Part shown: positions 19,985 to 29,516 of the stretch, piece by piece | Numbering within the stretch: position 1 is the stretch's first letter | Layout: every line of letters begins with the position of its first letter | DNA from: Pseudothioclava arenosa | Lineage (GTDB): Bacteria > Pseudomonadota > Alphaproteobacteria > Rhodobacterales > Rhodobacteraceae | Assembly (NCBI RefSeq): GCF_002358085.1 | Contig: NZ_NTJD01000002.1 | Location: 62,001 to 126,000 of the forward strand | Direction of reading: 5' to 3' | Length of the DNA stretch: 64,000 nucleotides | The notes under the pieces: model-generated | What the model was told of the DNA's origin: nothing | Seen by the model: the letters and a program-made list of their open reading frames with translations, nothing else | The model's database searches: none | Translations under genes and position numbers: made by a program

Positions 19985-21568
19985 ATGTCTGCTCGTCTTC
20001 TCGCCTCGGCCGCGATCATCGCGCTTTCGGCGGGCGCGGCTCAGGCCGATTACACGTTGCACGTTTTGCACATCAACGATCTGCACAGCCGGATCGAGCC
20101 GATCAACAAGTACAACTCCAGCTGTTCGGCCGAGGATGATGCCGAGGGCAAATGCTTTGGCGGCATCGCGCGGGTCGCGACCAAGATCAACGAGCTGCGC
20201 GAGGCGATCAAGGCCGAGGGCGGCAATGTGATCGTGCTCGATGCGGGCGACCAGTTCCAGGGCTCGCTGTTCTACACGACCTACAAGGGCGCCGACACGG
20301 CCGAGTTCATGAACCAGATCGGCTTCGATGCGATGGCGGTCGGCAACCATGAATTCGACGATGGCCCCGAGGCGCTGGCGGCGTTTCTCGACAAGATCAG
20401 CTTCCCGATGGTGTCGGGCAACCTCGATCTGTCGCAGTCGAACCTGCTGAACGGGCGGGTCTCCGATTCGCTGGTGCTTGAGGTTGGCGGCGAAAAGATC
20501 GGCATCGTCTCGGCGCTGGCGACGGATACGGCGGAGACCTCGTCGCCGGGGCCGGCGGTGATTTTCCAGGATGAGGCCGATGCGCTGGCCGCCGATGTCG
20601 CCGCGCTGGAGGCCGAGGGCGTCACCAAGATCATCGCGCTGACCCATGTCGGCGTCGTCAAGGATCAGGCGCTGGCGGCGGCGGTTCCGGGGCTCGATGC
20701 GGTCGTGGGCGGGCATTCGCACACGCTGTTCTCGAACACCGAGGAAGGCGCGATGGCCTATCCGACGATGGCGGGCGGCGTGCCGGTGGTCTCGGCCTAT
20801 GCCTATTCGAAATATGTCGGCCATCTGGAGCTGACCTTCGACGATGCGGGTGTGCTGAAAGAGGCCAAGGGCGATACCGTCCTGCTCGATGCCTCGGTTG
20901 CGCCCGATGCCGCGATTGCCGCGCGCGTGGCCGAACTGGCCGGGCCGCTCGACGAGGTGCGCCAGAAGGTCGTGGCCGAGGCCGCTGCCGAGATCGACGG
21001 CGACCGTGGCAATTGCCGCGCCAAGGAATGTGCGATGGGCAACCTCGTGGCTGACGCGATGCTGGACCGGGTCAAGGATCAGGGCGTGACCATCGCGATC
21101 CAGAACGGCGGCGGTCTGCGCGCCTCGATTGACGCTGGCCCGGTGACCATGGGCGAGGTCTATACCGTGCTGCCGTTCCAGAACACGCTCGCGACCTTCC
21201 AGGCCAAGGGCTCGACGATCGTCGCGGCGCTGGAAAACGGCGCCAGCCAGCTTGAGGAGGGCGCGGGCCGCTTTACCCAGGTTGCCGGGCTGAAATACAC
21301 GCTCGATCCCGCGCAGCCGCCGGGGATGCGTATCTCGGAGGTGATGGTGCTGGCGGGTGATGCCTGGGCGCCGATCGACCCCGAGGCGGTCTATGGCGTG
21401 GTCACTAACGACTACGTGCGCAAGGGCGGCGACGGCTACAAGATGTTCGATGCCGAGGGCATGAACGCCTATGACTACGGCCCGGACCTCGCCGAGGTGA
21501 CGGCGGATTACCTCGCGGCCATGGGCCCTTACACGCCCTATCTGGATGGCCGCATCACGGTGAAATAA
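19985..21568 (+). CDS. Periplasmic bifunctional UDP-sugar hydrolase/5'-nucleotidase family metallophosphatase
   Basis: A 527-residue exported enzyme that hydrolyses extracellular nucleotides or related phosphate esters. The signal peptide is MSARLLASAAIIALSAGAAQA. The calcineurin-like metal motifs follow: HINDLHSR, LDAGDQFQG, VGNHEFDDG, HVG and GGHSHTLF. The C-terminal 5'-nucleotidase domain has NGGGLRASI and VVTNDYVRKGGDGYKMF. Two cysteine pairs suit the oxidising periplasm. The start is the ATG at 19985, where the signal peptide begins. It is transcribed alone and ends at a palindromic terminator. Confidence 0.9.
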   Translation: MSARLLASAAIIALSAGAAQADYTLHVLHINDLHSRIEPINKYNSSCSAEDDAEGKCFGGIARVATKINELREAIKAEGGNVIVLDAGDQFQGSLFYTTYKGADTAEFMNQIGFDAMAVGNHEFDDGPEALAAFLDKISFPMVSGNLDLSQSNLLNGRVSDSLVLEVGGEKIGIVSALATDTAETSSPGPAVIFQDEADALAADVAALEAEGVTKIIALTHVGVVKDQALAAAVPGLDAVVGGHSHTLFSNTEEGAMAYPTMAGGVPVVSAYAYSKYVGHLELTFDDAGVLKEAKGDTVLLDASVAPDAAIAARVAELAGPLDEVRQKVVAEAAAEIDGDRGNCRAKECAMGNLVADAMLDRVKDQGVTIAIQNGGGLRASIDAGPVTMGEVYTVLPFQNTLATFQAKGSTIVAALENGASQLEEGAGRFTQVAGLKYTLDPAQPPGMRISEVMVLAGDAWAPIDPEAVYGVVTNDYVRKGGDGYKMFDAEGMNAYDYGPDLAEVTADYLAAMGPYTPYLDGRITVK

Positions 21569-21591
21569 GCCGGTGATCCAAGGATGCGAAA

Positions 21592-21617
21592 GGGGGCCGC
21601 GCGGCCCCTTTTCTTTT
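21592..21617 (+). terminator. Intrinsic terminator GGGGCCGCGCGGCCCC-TTTT
   Basis: Perfect palindrome 21593-21608 followed by TTTTCTTTT, 24 bp after the 5'-nucleotidase stop. Confidence 0.85.
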
Positions 21618-21681
21618 GCCGGGGATTTGACCGCGCGTTCTTGCAACCGTCCCGCGCATTGGCTAATCAGGGCGCAGAGCG

Positions 21682-21755
21682 GCGGGTATGGTGTAGTGGT
21701 AGCGCCTCAGCCTTCCAAGCTGATGGGGCGGGTTCGATTCCCGCTACCCGCTCCA
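21682..21755 (+). tRNA. tRNA-Gly (anticodon TCC)
   Basis: A full cloverleaf of 74 bases including an encoded CCA. Acceptor GCGGGTA pairs with TACCCGC, the anticodon stem TCAGC pairs with GCTGA around loop CTTCCAA, and the T-arm GCGGG-TTCGATT-CCCGC is intact. The anticodon at 21714-21716 reads GGA/GGG glycine codons. It is a single tRNA gene with no integrase or attachment-site duplication beside it. Confidence 0.97.
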
Positions 21756-21777
21756 GTTTCCCCGATTACCCGCGGAT

Positions 21778-22230
21778 TTACTCGGTATGGCGCCAGCTGT
21801 GGCTGTCCGCGTCCCAGACCTGCGCGCGCACGCAAGGCGCGAGGTTGATCCCGCCGCATTCCGAGCCGTGGATCTGTGTCAGCAGCACGCGGAACGGGCC
21901 GAGATCGGCGACGTCCCAGCCCTTGGTGAGGATCGGGGTGACGGTCTCGCCGACGAGGAAATAAGCCATGCAACCGCCGGTGCCGCAATAGAAACTATGG
22001 GCCGAACTGCAGCTGAAAAAGCGGCTGTAGAGCACCCAGTCGGGCGCGCCGTCGCCATCCAGATCGACCCGGCTCACCGCGCCGTCCTCCAGCGTGAATT
22101 GCCCCGCTTCGAAGCCCGCGCAATCGGCGCGCGCCCGGTCGAGTTCTGCGGCCAGAGGGGCGGGTAACTCTTGCGCGGCAAGGGGGGCGGCAGCGATCAC
22201 GGCGGCTGCAAGGGCGAAGAACAGGCGCAT
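21778..22230 (-). CDS. Exported cysteine-rich protein of unknown function
   Basis: A 150-residue protein with a signal peptide (MRLFFALAAAVIAAAPLAAQ). An acidic segment (VDLDGDGAPDWVLYS) resembles an FG-GAP/EF-like DxDGDGxxD calcium-binding loop. After it comes a cluster of cysteines in SCSSAHSFYCGTGGC, plus later ECGG and APC. The even cysteine pattern suggests disulfides in the periplasm. GAGGAAG precedes the ATG at 22230. I cannot name the family with certainty. It lies downstream of hemP on the same strand but 57 bp away, so it may share that transcript. Confidence 0.7.
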   Translation of the reverse strand: MRLFFALAAAVIAAAPLAAQELPAPLAAELDRARADCAGFEAGQFTLEDGAVSRVDLDGDGAPDWVLYSRFFSCSSAHSFYCGTGGCMAYFLVGETVTPILTKGWDVADLGPFRVLLTQIHGSECGGINLAPCVRAQVWDADSHSWRHTE

Positions 22231-22287
22231 CAAACTTCCTCGTTTAATGCGCCCAGTATAACGCCTTCGCGCAACTTCGGGGATGGT

Positions 22288-22437
22288 TTATTTCGTCAGG
22301 ATCAGCTTGCCCTGACGGGTGATGCGCAAGGTGTAGACCTGCCCGTTATGCAGGATATTCGCCAGATTGCCGCCGTCGCAGAGGGCTTCGGCCTGATGGG
22401 CAGGCAGGGCGTTGAGGAAATTCGGGGAAATCGTCAT
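22288..22437 (-). CDS. hemP: Hemin uptake protein HemP
   Basis: A 49-residue protein ending in the HemP hallmark LRITRQGKLILTK, preceded by GQVYT. HemP proteins are small, iron-regulated and needed for haem-iron use; in related bacteria they promote expression of the haem receptor. The ATG overlaps the stop of an upstream 52-codon ORF as ATGA. An iron-box-like TGA-N9-TCA lies 62 bp upstream of that ORF. The longer ORF in this frame runs antiparallel to no known protein and is not used. Confidence 0.9.
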   Translation of the reverse strand: MTISPNFLNALPAHQAEALCDGGNLANILHNGQVYTLRITRQGKLILTK

Positions 22438-22592
22438 TTCTGCCTCTCCAGACGGTCCAGAAAGAATTCGACGCCCGCGCCGTTGGCGGGCAGCGCGCCG
22501 CACAGCGCCTCGACGATATCGCCAAGGCTTAGCGGCGGGTCCGAGGGATGCGCCGAGCGGCGCGGCGGATGAGAGGGGATCGGGCGTCTCAT
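22434..22592 (-). CDS. Small 52-residue protein translationally coupled to hemP
   Basis: ATG at 22592 with an AGGAGA ribosome site nine bases before it, running 52 codons to a TGA that overlaps the hemP ATG. The product starts with a basic, proline-rich segment (MRRPIPSHPPRRSAH) and ends in an acidic helix (GDIVEALCGALPANGAGVEFFLDRLERQK). The family is not recognised. A good ribosome site, the ATGA overlap and the shared iron-box promoter make a real gene likely. It could equally act as a leader peptide that sets hemP translation. Confidence 0.65.
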   Translation of the reverse strand: MRRPIPSHPPRRSAHPSDPPLSLGDIVEALCGALPANGAGVEFFLDRLERQK

Positions 22593-22653
22593 TCTGGTGC
22601 TCTCCTGATCTGATCCAAGCGGTCATCCCTGAATGACTCGCGACGGCATTATC

Positions 22654-22668
22654 TGAGCAAAAGAATCA
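22654..22668 (-). promoter_or_regulatory. Iron-Rhodo-box-like site (TGA-N9-TCA) upstream of hemP unit
   Basis: On the minus strand the site reads TGATTCTTTTGCTCA. It fits the TGA-N9-TCA core reported for iron-responsive promoters of Rhodobacterales, and of RirA sites in rhizobia. It lies 62 bp upstream of the 52-codon ORF that precedes hemP. Confidence 0.5.
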
Positions 22669-22756
22669 GGATTTGTAAAGGGTGATAAAAATACTCGGAA
22701 ATATAGGGACAGCAAACCGCCGCCTCAACGTCGCTCCGGGCGCGCGGATCAGTGGC

Positions 22757-23626
22757 TCAGAACCACTGCCCCGGCTCCATCAGGCCGAGATCCATCAGTT
22801 GTTGAGAATTCCATCCGAAGGGCACCGAATTGTGCCACATGAAGCTCTGGATTTCATGGCTCGATCCGGGGTTGCGCTTGAGCGCCTTGGCGACCCGGAA
22901 CGAGGCGACGACCGCGGTCAGGTTATGGTGCCACGGGCAGGAATAGGTGTTGTATTCCTCGTCGCTGAAGGTGTGATCGGGGCGCAGGCGCAGCCCCGGC
23001 TTGGCCCGAAACAACGAGATCCGGTCGATCTTGCGCCGGTCCACGGGCACATGCTCTTCAAAGCGCCAGCGCAGCCCGCCGTAGAAATCCAGTTGCCGGT
23101 CCTTGGGGTGGTAATGATTCGCAGCATCTTCGCGCGCCAGTGCGAAATAGCCCGAGCGGTCGAGCATCGCATCGCTCAGGTCGACCGCGTTCGGCGTCTG
23201 CGCGAGGTTCGGCGCGTAGAGGTCGATGACATAGGTCAGCATCGCGTCGCGCCGCTCTTCGGTGTGGAAGGCCAGCAGCTCGCGCACGTTGCGGGTCTCG
23301 CAGAACGGGAAGAACAGGTATTCCGCGTTGAAGCAGTAATAGAGCCAGGCGCCGGGCGCGGCCTCGATCACCGAGTTCACGGCGGATTGCACTGCGCCGG
23401 GGCGACGGGTGTCGAAGAGGATATGGTGAACGGTTTCCGTGAAATCCTCGGGCAGGGGGATTTCGCGCGGGGCGAAGAACAGCACCGTGCGGAACCCCGC
23501 GCGAAGGTGATGATCCAGCGTCGAGGCGATCTCGACCGGGTCTTCGGCGAAGATCATCGCCACCGGGCCGGGCGTCAGCAGGTCTTTGTGAAGGCGAAGG
23601 AAATCGTCGAGCGACGGATGTTGCAT
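22757..23626 (-). CDS. Conserved Rhodobacterales protein, possibly glycosyltransferase family 2-like
   Basis: A 289-residue cytoplasmic protein. The N-terminal third ([37 protein letters not shown]) has the strand-helix pattern of a GT-A start, but there is no clear DxD motif, so the transferase call is weak. Later parts are aromatic ([19 protein letters not shown]) and end [26 protein letters not shown] chose MQHPSLDDF at 23626, because longer forms run toward divergent miaB; GGAG lies upstream. The miaB start is 146 bp away on the other strand. Confidence 0.6.
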   Translation of the reverse strand: MQHPSLDDFLRLHKDLLTPGPVAMIFAEDPVEIASTLDHHLRAGFRTVLFFAPREIPLPEDFTETVHHILFDTRRPGAVQSAVNSVIEAAPGAWLYYCFNAEYLFFPFCETRNVRELLAFHTEERRDAMLTYVIDLYAPNLAQTPNAVDLSDAMLDRSGYFALAREDAANHYHPKDRQLDFYGGLRWRFEEHVPVDRRKIDRISLFRAKPGLRLRPDHTFSDEEYNTYSCPWHHNLTAVVASFRVAKALKRNPGSSHEIQSFMWHNSVPFGWNSQQLMDLGLMEPGQWF

Positions 23627-23771
23627 CTGGCCCCGAAGCTCCGGTCGGCTGGTCTGGCAGTGGCGCGCAGGATGGGCAAAGCCGCGCCTGAATGCAAGTC
23701 GCCCGTGCGCGGGCAGTTGCGGGAGGGGGGCGTTTTGCTCTATCAGGCGGGCCATTGCAAAGGGGGCCGGA

Positions 23772-25100
23772 ATGTCGGACGCGCCGAAGAAGCTGCATAT
23801 CAAGACCTATGGCTGTCAGATGAACGTCTATGACAGCGAGCGCATGGCCGAGGCCATGGGCGCCAAGGGCTATGTGCTGACCGACAACCCCGCCGAGGCT
23901 GACATGGTGTTGCTGAACACCTGCCACATTCGCGAGAAAGCCGCCGAAAAGGTCTATTCCGATCTGGGCCGCCTCAAGCCCTTCAAGGATGAAAAACCCG
24001 ATCTCAAGATCGGCGTCGCGGGCTGCGTGGCGCAGGCCGAGGGCGCCGAGATCATGCGCCGGATGCCGCTGGTCGATCTGGTGGTGGGCTCGCAGAATTA
24101 CCACCGCCTGCCCGAGATGGTCGAAGCGACCGACCGCGGCGAGCGCCCCGTCGACACCGAATTCCCGACCGAGGACAAGTTCGACCTCTTGCCGCAGCGC
24201 CCGCTCTCGGCGCGCCCGACGGCGTTTCTGACGGTGCAGGAAGGCTGCGACAAGTTCTGCGCCTTCTGCGTCGTGCCCTACACGCGCGGCGCGGAAATCT
24301 CGCGCCCGGTTTCCAAGGTGCTGACCGAGGCGCAGAAGCTCGTCGATCGCGGCGTGCGCGAGATCACTCTTTTGGGCCAGAACGTCAACGGCTATCACGG
24401 CGCGGGCGAGGGCGGTGACTGGGGCCTCGGGCGGCTGGTGCGCGCGCTGGCGAAAATCGACGGGCTGGAGCGCATCCGCTACACCACCTCGCATCCCAAT
24501 GACATGGCCGAAGACCTGCTCGAGGCCCATGCCGAAGAGCCCAAGCTGATGCCCTATCTGCATCTGCCGGTGCAATCGGGCTCGGACCGGATTTTGAAGG
24601 CGATGAACCGCAAGCACACCGTCGAGGCCTATCTGCGCCTCGTCGAGCGGATTCGTGCGGCGCGGCCCGACATGGTGCTCTCGAGCGATTTCATCGTCGG
24701 CTTCCCCGGCGAGACCGATCAGGATTTCGAAGACACGATGGCGCTGATCCGGGCGGTGAATTACGGCGCGGCCTTCAGCTTCAAATATTCGGCGCGCCCG
24801 GGCACGCCCGCCGCTGATCGCAGCGATCAGGTCGCGGCCGAGGTCGCCGACGCGCGGCTGCAGGCGTTGCAGGCGCTGATCACCGAGCAACAGCGCGCCA
24901 CCCAGGCCGGCATGGTCGGGCGCGAGGTCGGCGTGCTTTTCGAAAAGCCGGGCCGCCTGCCGGGGCAATGGGTCGGCAAGTCGGATTACCTGCAGGCCGT
25001 CCATGTCGCCGCCGAAGGGCTGGCGCCGGGCGTTCTGGCGCGGGTGCGGATCACCGCTTCGGGCCCGAACTCGCTTGCCGGCGAGCTGATCGGCGCCTGA
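23772..25100 (+). CDS. miaB: tRNA-2-methylthio-N6-dimethylallyladenosine synthase
   Basis: Radical-SAM enzyme that adds a methylthio group to i6A37 of tRNAs reading UNN codons. The 442-residue protein has the UPF0004 domain cysteines at 15 (KTYGCQMN) and 51 ([10 protein letters not shown]) and a third in GVAGCVAQ. The radical-SAM CDKFCAFC cluster and a C-terminal TRAM domain complete the order. It is the first gene of a forward series with phoH, ybeY, corC and lnt, a conserved arrangement in alphaproteobacteria. Confidence 0.96.
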   Translation: MSDAPKKLHIKTYGCQMNVYDSERMAEAMGAKGYVLTDNPAEADMVLLNTCHIREKAAEKVYSDLGRLKPFKDEKPDLKIGVAGCVAQAEGAEIMRRMPLVDLVVGSQNYHRLPEMVEATDRGERPVDTEFPTEDKFDLLPQRPLSARPTAFLTVQEGCDKFCAFCVVPYTRGAEISRPVSKVLTEAQKLVDRGVREITLLGQNVNGYHGAGEGGDWGLGRLVRALAKIDGLERIRYTTSHPNDMAEDLLEAHAEEPKLMPYLHLPVQSGSDRILKAMNRKHTVEAYLRLVERIRAARPDMVLSSDFIVGFPGETDQDFEDTMALIRAVNYGAAFSFKYSARPGTPAADRSDQVAAEVADARLQALQALITEQQRATQAGMVGREVGVLFEKPGRLPGQWVGKSDYLQAVHVAAEGLAPGVLARVRITASGPNSLAGELIGA

Positions 25101-25140
25101 AACGGGGTGCCGCAAGGGCCTGCTCGTCGCGCATTTGCCT

Positions 25141-25207
25141 AAAATTTCATCCTGGACCTTGTGCGGCGTTTTGCGCGGCCCATTTTGTAATCAGCAGATG
25201 AAATTTT
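25141..25207. repeat. Spaced 11-bp inverted repeat upstream of phoH
   Basis: AAAATTTCATC at 25141-25151 and GATGAAATTTT at 25197-25207 are exact inverted copies separated by 45 bp, inside the 198-bp miaB-phoH gap. The sites are AT-rich islands in GC-rich DNA and could be paired operators. Confidence 0.35.
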
Positions 25208-25298
25208 GCGGGACGGCCCGGAAAGGCAAAACCAATGCTTGCGTGAATGGGGGTCTCAAGGCACCATATCTGTGTCAACCTCTGCCAAGGAGACGTCA

Positions 25299-26309
25299 TT
25301 GGGCTTTAGTGCGATCACTCCCCCGCCCCGTTCTCAGGACGCGCATGAGACGCTGCTTGAGTTTCCCGACAACCGGCTGCTGATCGATCTTTGCGGCGAA
25401 TTTGACCGCAACCTCGCCCAGATAGAGCACAAGCTCGGCGTCCATATCCTCAGGCGTGGCAACCAGCTCGCCGTGGTCGGCACGCCCGACGCGCAGCTGC
25501 AGGCCGCAGGGCTCCTGCACCACCTCTATCAGCGTCTCGAACAGGGCAAGCCGATCGACGGCGAAGAGATCGACGCCGCGCTGCGCATGGCCGATTTCGG
25601 CACCGCCGGCGCCGGGATGGACGAGCAGCTCGAGATGTTCGCGGCTGGCCAATACGAGATCCGCACCCGCAAAAAACAGGTCGAGCCCCGTACCGAGGCG
25701 CAAAAGGCCTATGTCAAGCACCTGTTCCAGCACGAGCTGGCCTTCGGCATCGGCCCGGCCGGTACCGGCAAGACCTATCTCGCCGTCGCCGTTGGTGTGA
25801 CCATGCTGATCGGCGGCCATGTCGACAAGATCATCCTCTCGCGCCCCGCGGTCGAGGCGGGCGAGCGGCTGGGCTTCCTGCCCGGCGACATGAAGGACAA
25901 GGTCGACCCCTACATGCAGCCGCTCTATGATGCGCTGAACGACTTCCTGCCCTCGAAACAGCTCGCCAAGCTGATGGAGGAGAAACGCATCGAGATCGCG
26001 CCGCTCGCCTTCATGCGCGGACGCACGCTGTCCTCGGCCTTCGTCGTGCTCGACGAAGCGCAGAACGCGACCACCATGCAGATGAAGATGTTCCTGACGC
26101 GCCTCGGCCAGGGCTCGCGCATGGTGATCACGGGCGACCGCAGCCAGGTCGACCTGCCGCGCGGCATGCCTTCGGGTCTCGCCGATGCCGAGCGCATCCT
26201 CGGCGGCGTCGATGGTATCTCGTTCAACTATTTCACCGCCAAGGACGTGGTGCGCCACCCGATGGTCGCCAAGATCATCGAAGCCTACGACAAGTCCGAG
26301 GACGCCTGA
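25299..26309 (+). CDS. phoH: PhoH-like ATPase
   Basis: A 336-residue P-loop ATPase of the PhoH family, associated with RNA metabolism and found beside ybeY in many bacteria. The Walker A motif GPAGTGKT is at residues 152-159, Walker B is FVVLDEAQN, and sensor motif TGDRSQVDLP follows. I chose TTG at 25299 because AAGGAG lies exactly six bases before it and the family starts MGFS. The upstream in-frame extension has no ribosome site. The gene ends at a large repeat element that separates it from ybeY. Confidence 0.92.
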   Translation: MGFSAITPPPRSQDAHETLLEFPDNRLLIDLCGEFDRNLAQIEHKLGVHILRRGNQLAVVGTPDAQLQAAGLLHHLYQRLEQGKPIDGEEIDAALRMADFGTAGAGMDEQLEMFAAGQYEIRTRKKQVEPRTEAQKAYVKHLFQHELAFGIGPAGTGKTYLAVAVGVTMLIGGHVDKIILSRPAVEAGERLGFLPGDMKDKVDPYMQPLYDALNDFLPSKQLAKLMEEKRIEIAPLAFMRGRTLSSAFVVLDEAQNATTMQMKMFLTRLGQGSRMVITGDRSQVDLPRGMPSGLADAERILGGVDGISFNYFTAKDVVRHPMVAKIIEAYDKSEDA

Positions 26310-26311
26310 GC

Positions 26312-26450
26312 AGAGGGGCGCTGCCCCTCTTCGCCTCGCGGCGAATTCACCCCGGGATATTTCCGGCAAAATGAAGGGGGAACCTGCTTTCATTTTGCTT
26401 CAAATATCCCGGGGGAGAGGCCGCAGGCCGAGGGGGCAGCGCCCCCTTTT
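26312..26450. repeat. Palindromic intergenic repeat, copies 2a and 2b head to head
   Basis: Small hairpin AGAGGGGC-GCT-GCCCCTCT (26312-26330), then two 26-base arms at 26350-26375 and 26389-26414. The arms are inverted copies differing at three positions, with core CCCCGGGATATTT and end AAAATGAA. A second hairpin GGGGGC-AGC-GCCCCC follows (26432-26446) with TTTTCTTTTT. The whole forms a 140-bp symmetrical element between phoH and ybeY, and its right end is a terminator for phoH. Confidence 0.7.
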
Positions 26451-26480
26451 CTTTTTCCCGTTTCGGCGCTAGGGCGGCGC

Positions 26481-26987
26481 ATGGATATGCAGATCGACAT
26501 CGATATCGAGGACAAGCGCTGGGACGCGCTGGGGTTCGAGGATCTCTGCGCGCGCGCTGCGGCTGCGGTGGCGGCGGAATTCGGGCTCGATCCGGAGCTG
26601 TGCGAGCTGTCGGTGCTGGGCTGCGATGATGCGCGCATCGCCGAGTTGAACGCCGAGTTTCGGGGCAAACCCTCGCCGACCAATGTGCTGAGCTGGCCCG
26701 CCGAAGAGCGTGGCGCCGCCGCGCCGGGGCAGGCGCCCGCGCCGCCCGAGACCGATATTTTCGGCGCGATCACGCTGGGCGATCTGGCGATTGCTTACGA
26801 AACCTGTGCGCGCGAGGCCGCGGAACAGGAGAAATCCGAGGCCGATCACGTCATGCATCTTTTGGTGCATGGGCTTCTGCATCTGTTGGGTTATGATCAC
26901 ATTTCCGAGGAAGATGCGGTTTTGATGGAAGGAATCGAAATTCGCATCCTTGATCGGATGGGGATTGTTAACCCATATGAGCAATGA
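26481..26987 (+). CDS. ybeY: Endoribonuclease YbeY (rRNA maturation)
   Basis: Zinc-dependent endoribonuclease involved in 16S rRNA 3'-end maturation and ribosome quality control. The catalytic motif HGLLHLLGYDH near residue 134 supplies three metal-binding histidines. The upstream strand NVLSWP and the GDLAIAYET segment are also typical. It is 168 residues long. The start MDMQIDIDIED is an ATG with no strong ribosome site, and an alternative ATG lies two codons downstream. It is followed closely by corC. Confidence 0.93.
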   Translation: MDMQIDIDIEDKRWDALGFEDLCARAAAAVAAEFGLDPELCELSVLGCDDARIAELNAEFRGKPSPTNVLSWPAEERGAAAPGQAPAPPETDIFGAITLGDLAIAYETCAREAAEQEKSEADHVMHLLVHGLLHLLGYDHISEEDAVLMEGIEIRILDRMGIVNPYEQ

Positions 26988-27020
26988 TGCCGGCTCGGCA
27001 GTTTGTTTTGGAAAGGGTCT

Positions 27021-27926
27021 ATGGGACAAGTCGCTGACGGAGGATCCTCCGCCAACGCGCCCGCTTCGTCGGAAGACGCGGGCGAGAGTTCGTCTGAAGC
27101 CGCCTCGCGCGGGTTCTTTGGCAGGATATTGGATGCGTTCGCCGGGCCTGAACCCGCGCCGGACGAGCCCGAGCGCCCGGCGCTGACCGCGCCAGCCGCG
27201 CCTGCGCCGCTGCCCGGCATGGGCAATCTGCGCAAGATGCGTGTGGGCGATGTTGCCATCCCCAAGGTCGAGATTGTCGCCGTCCCCGCCGACATCACCC
27301 GCGACGCGCTGGTCGAGGTGTTCCGCGAGCATGGCTATTCGCGCCTGCCGGTGTTCAAGGATACGCTCGATACGCCGCTGGGGCTTGTGCACCTCAAGGA
27401 TCTGGCGCTCGAACATGGTTTCGGTAAGTCGGGGGTCGGGCGGTTCTCGGTGCGCAAGCTGTTGCGTCCGTTGCTTTACGTGCCCGCCTCGATGCCGATC
27501 GGTGTGCTGCTGCAAAAGATGCAGGTCCAGCGCATCCACATGGCTCTGGTGATCGACGAATATGGCGGCGTTGACGGGCTGGTCACGCTCGAGGACCTGA
27601 TCGAGCAGGTGATCGGCGAGATCGAGGACGAGCATGACGAGGCCGAGGGCCGGTTCTGGACGCAGGAAAAGCCCGGCCAATGGGTTGTGCAGGCGCGCGC
27701 CCCACTGGGCGAGTTCGAAACCGAGATCGGCCTGAAGCTTGCCCGCCCCGAAGAGGATGACGAGATCGACTCGCTCGGCGGGCTGGTCTTCATGCAGGTG
27801 GGCCGGGTGCCCTCGCGCGGCGAGGTGATCGTGGCCGAGAATGGCGTGGAATACGAGGTGATCGACGCCGACCCGCGCCGGATCAAGCGCCTGCGCGTGC
27901 GCCTGCCGGGTGTGGCGGCGGAATAG
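27021..27926 (+). CDS. CorC/YbeX-type hemolysin family protein (CBS pair plus CorC_HlyC domain)
   Basis: A 301-residue cytoplasmic protein with a low-complexity acidic/Ala-rich N-terminus. A CBS pair follows ([25 protein letters not shown] and [35 protein letters not shown]), then a CorC_HlyC transporter-associated domain ([18 protein letters not shown]). It acts near magnesium/cobalt efflux or ribosome maturation; in many genomes ybeX sits between ybeY and lnt, as here. The ATG at 27021 has GGAAAGG upstream. The lnt ATG begins directly after its stop. Confidence 0.9.
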   Translation: MGQVADGGSSANAPASSEDAGESSSEAASRGFFGRILDAFAGPEPAPDEPERPALTAPAAPAPLPGMGNLRKMRVGDVAIPKVEIVAVPADITRDALVEVFREHGYSRLPVFKDTLDTPLGLVHLKDLALEHGFGKSGVGRFSVRKLLRPLLYVPASMPIGVLLQKMQVQRIHMALVIDEYGGVDGLVTLEDLIEQVIGEIEDEHDEAEGRFWTQEKPGQWVVQARAPLGEFETEIGLKLARPEEDDEIDSLGGLVFMQVGRVPSRGEVIVAENGVEYEVIDADPRRIKRLRVRLPGVAAE

Positions 27927-29501
27927 ATGCCGCGCGCCCTTCGCCTGTTTCGCGCGCCCCTTCGGCCCGGCTGGCTTTGGCTGTTGGCGGCCATGGCGCT
28001 GGGCGCGGGTGTGGCGCTGGGACAGGCGCCCTTCGGGCTCTGGCCGGTGGCGGCGCTGGCGCTGGCGGGGGTGATCGGCCTGGCCGCGCGCCCGGGCTGC
28101 GCCGGTTCGGCCGCCTGGATCGGCTTTGCCGCGGGCTTTGGCTATGCGCTGGCCGCGATGCACTGGATCGTCGAGCCTTTCTTTGTCGAAGCCGAGATCT
28201 ATGGCTGGATGGCGCCTTTCGCGCTGGTGCTGATGGCGGCGGGAATGGGGCTGTTCTGGGCCTTGGCGACGGGTGCGGGGGCGGCGCTGGCCGGGCCGGG
28301 GGCGCCTCGGCCCTGGGGCGTGGCGCTCGGCTTTGCGGCCTCGGACGCGCTCCGATCCTATGTGTTTACCGGCTTTCCCTGGGTGCTTTTGGGCCATGTC
28401 TGGCTGGACAGTCCTGTCGCGCAGGTGGGCGCCCTGATCGGCCCGATCGGGCTGTCGCTGTTGACGACATTCCTGGCGGCGGGGCTGGTTGCGGGCCTGC
28501 GCGCACTGGCCGCGCGCCGCTGGGCGGGGCTGCTGGTGCCGCTGGTGCTGATTGCCGGGACGAGCGGGCTTGGGCTCTGGGGGCAGGCACAACTGGCCGT
28601 ACCCGTGCCCGTGCGCGAAACCCCGGTGCGTCTGCGCCTGATCCAACCGAATGCAGCGCAGCACCTGAAATGGCAGGCCGATTACGCGCGCGAATTCTTT
28701 CTGCGACACCTTGACCTGACGGGGCAGCTGCCGCTGGGCGGTGCGCGCCGGCCCGACCTGATCCTTTGGCCCGAAACCGCGGTGCCCTTCCTGCTGGAAG
28801 ACGCGGGCGTGGGCCTTGAGATGATTGCCGAGGCTGCGGGCGGGCGCTCGGTCGTGCTGGGCATCCAGCGCGGCGAGGGGCGGCGGTTCTATAACTCGCT
28901 CGCGGTGATCGCGCCTGATGCGCAGGTCACGGCGGTTTACGACAAGACCCATCTCGTGCCCTTCGGCGAATACATTCCCTTTGGCGATCTGGCCGCGCGT
29001 CTCGGTATTTCCGCCTTCGCCGCGCAAGAGGGTAACGGCTATACGGCGGGGGCGGGCGAGACGCTGCTGGACCTTGGGCCCTTGGGCCGGGTCGTGCCGC
29101 TGATCTGCTATGAGGCCGTGTTCCCGCAGGATATCCGCGCGGTGGCGGGGCGGGCGGACTGGCTGTTGCAGATCACCAATGACGCGTGGTTCGGGCAGGG
29201 CTCGGGGCCGCGCCAGCATCTGGCGCAGGCGCGGATGCGCGCGATCGAGCAGGGCCTGCCGCTGGCGCGCGCGGCCAATACCGGAATCTCGGCGCTTATC
29301 GACGCGCGTGGGCGCATTGTCGAACAGATCGCCTTGGGCGAGATCGGTTGGGTCGATGCCGACCTGCCGGGCAGCCTGCCGGCCACTGTTTACGCGCGCC
29401 GGGGGGATTGGCCGGTCTTTGCGCTGATTGTTGCGCTTGGGCTCGTGGTTTCTACCCTGCGGCGAAAATACCGCGTTGACCGGCAGGGCAAGCCCAGCTA
29501 G
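27927..29501 (+). CDS. lnt: Apolipoprotein N-acyltransferase
   Basis: Inner-membrane enzyme that adds the third acyl chain to lipoproteins. The 524-residue protein starts with about six membrane helices, continues with a nitrilase-fold domain, and ends with one more helix. The catalytic triad is visible as Glu in LWPETAVPF, Lys in [15 protein letters not shown] and Cys in ICYEAVFPQ. The start codon lies immediately after the corC stop, so the two are coupled. Confidence 0.95.
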   Translation: MPRALRLFRAPLRPGWLWLLAAMALGAGVALGQAPFGLWPVAALALAGVIGLAARPGCAGSAAWIGFAAGFGYALAAMHWIVEPFFVEAEIYGWMAPFALVLMAAGMGLFWALATGAGAALAGPGAPRPWGVALGFAASDALRSYVFTGFPWVLLGHVWLDSPVAQVGALIGPIGLSLLTTFLAAGLVAGLRALAARRWAGLLVPLVLIAGTSGLGLWGQAQLAVPVPVRETPVRLRLIQPNAAQHLKWQADYAREFFLRHLDLTGQLPLGGARRPDLILWPETAVPFLLEDAGVGLEMIAEAAGGRSVVLGIQRGEGRRFYNSLAVIAPDAQVTAVYDKTHLVPFGEYIPFGDLAARLGISAFAAQEGNGYTAGAGETLLDLGPLGRVVPLICYEAVFPQDIRAVAGRADWLLQITNDAWFGQGSGPRQHLAQARMRAIEQGLPLARAANTGISALIDARGRIVEQIALGEIGWVDADLPGSLPATVYARRGDWPVFALIVALGLVVSTLRRKYRVDRQGKPS

Positions 29502-29516
29502 GCAAGACCATCGAAC

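Noticed and set aside
21682-21755. tRNA-Gly and tRNA-Arg as integration sites of mobile elements
   Set aside because: No integrase, direct repeat of the tRNA 3' end or composition shift is seen beside either tRNA.
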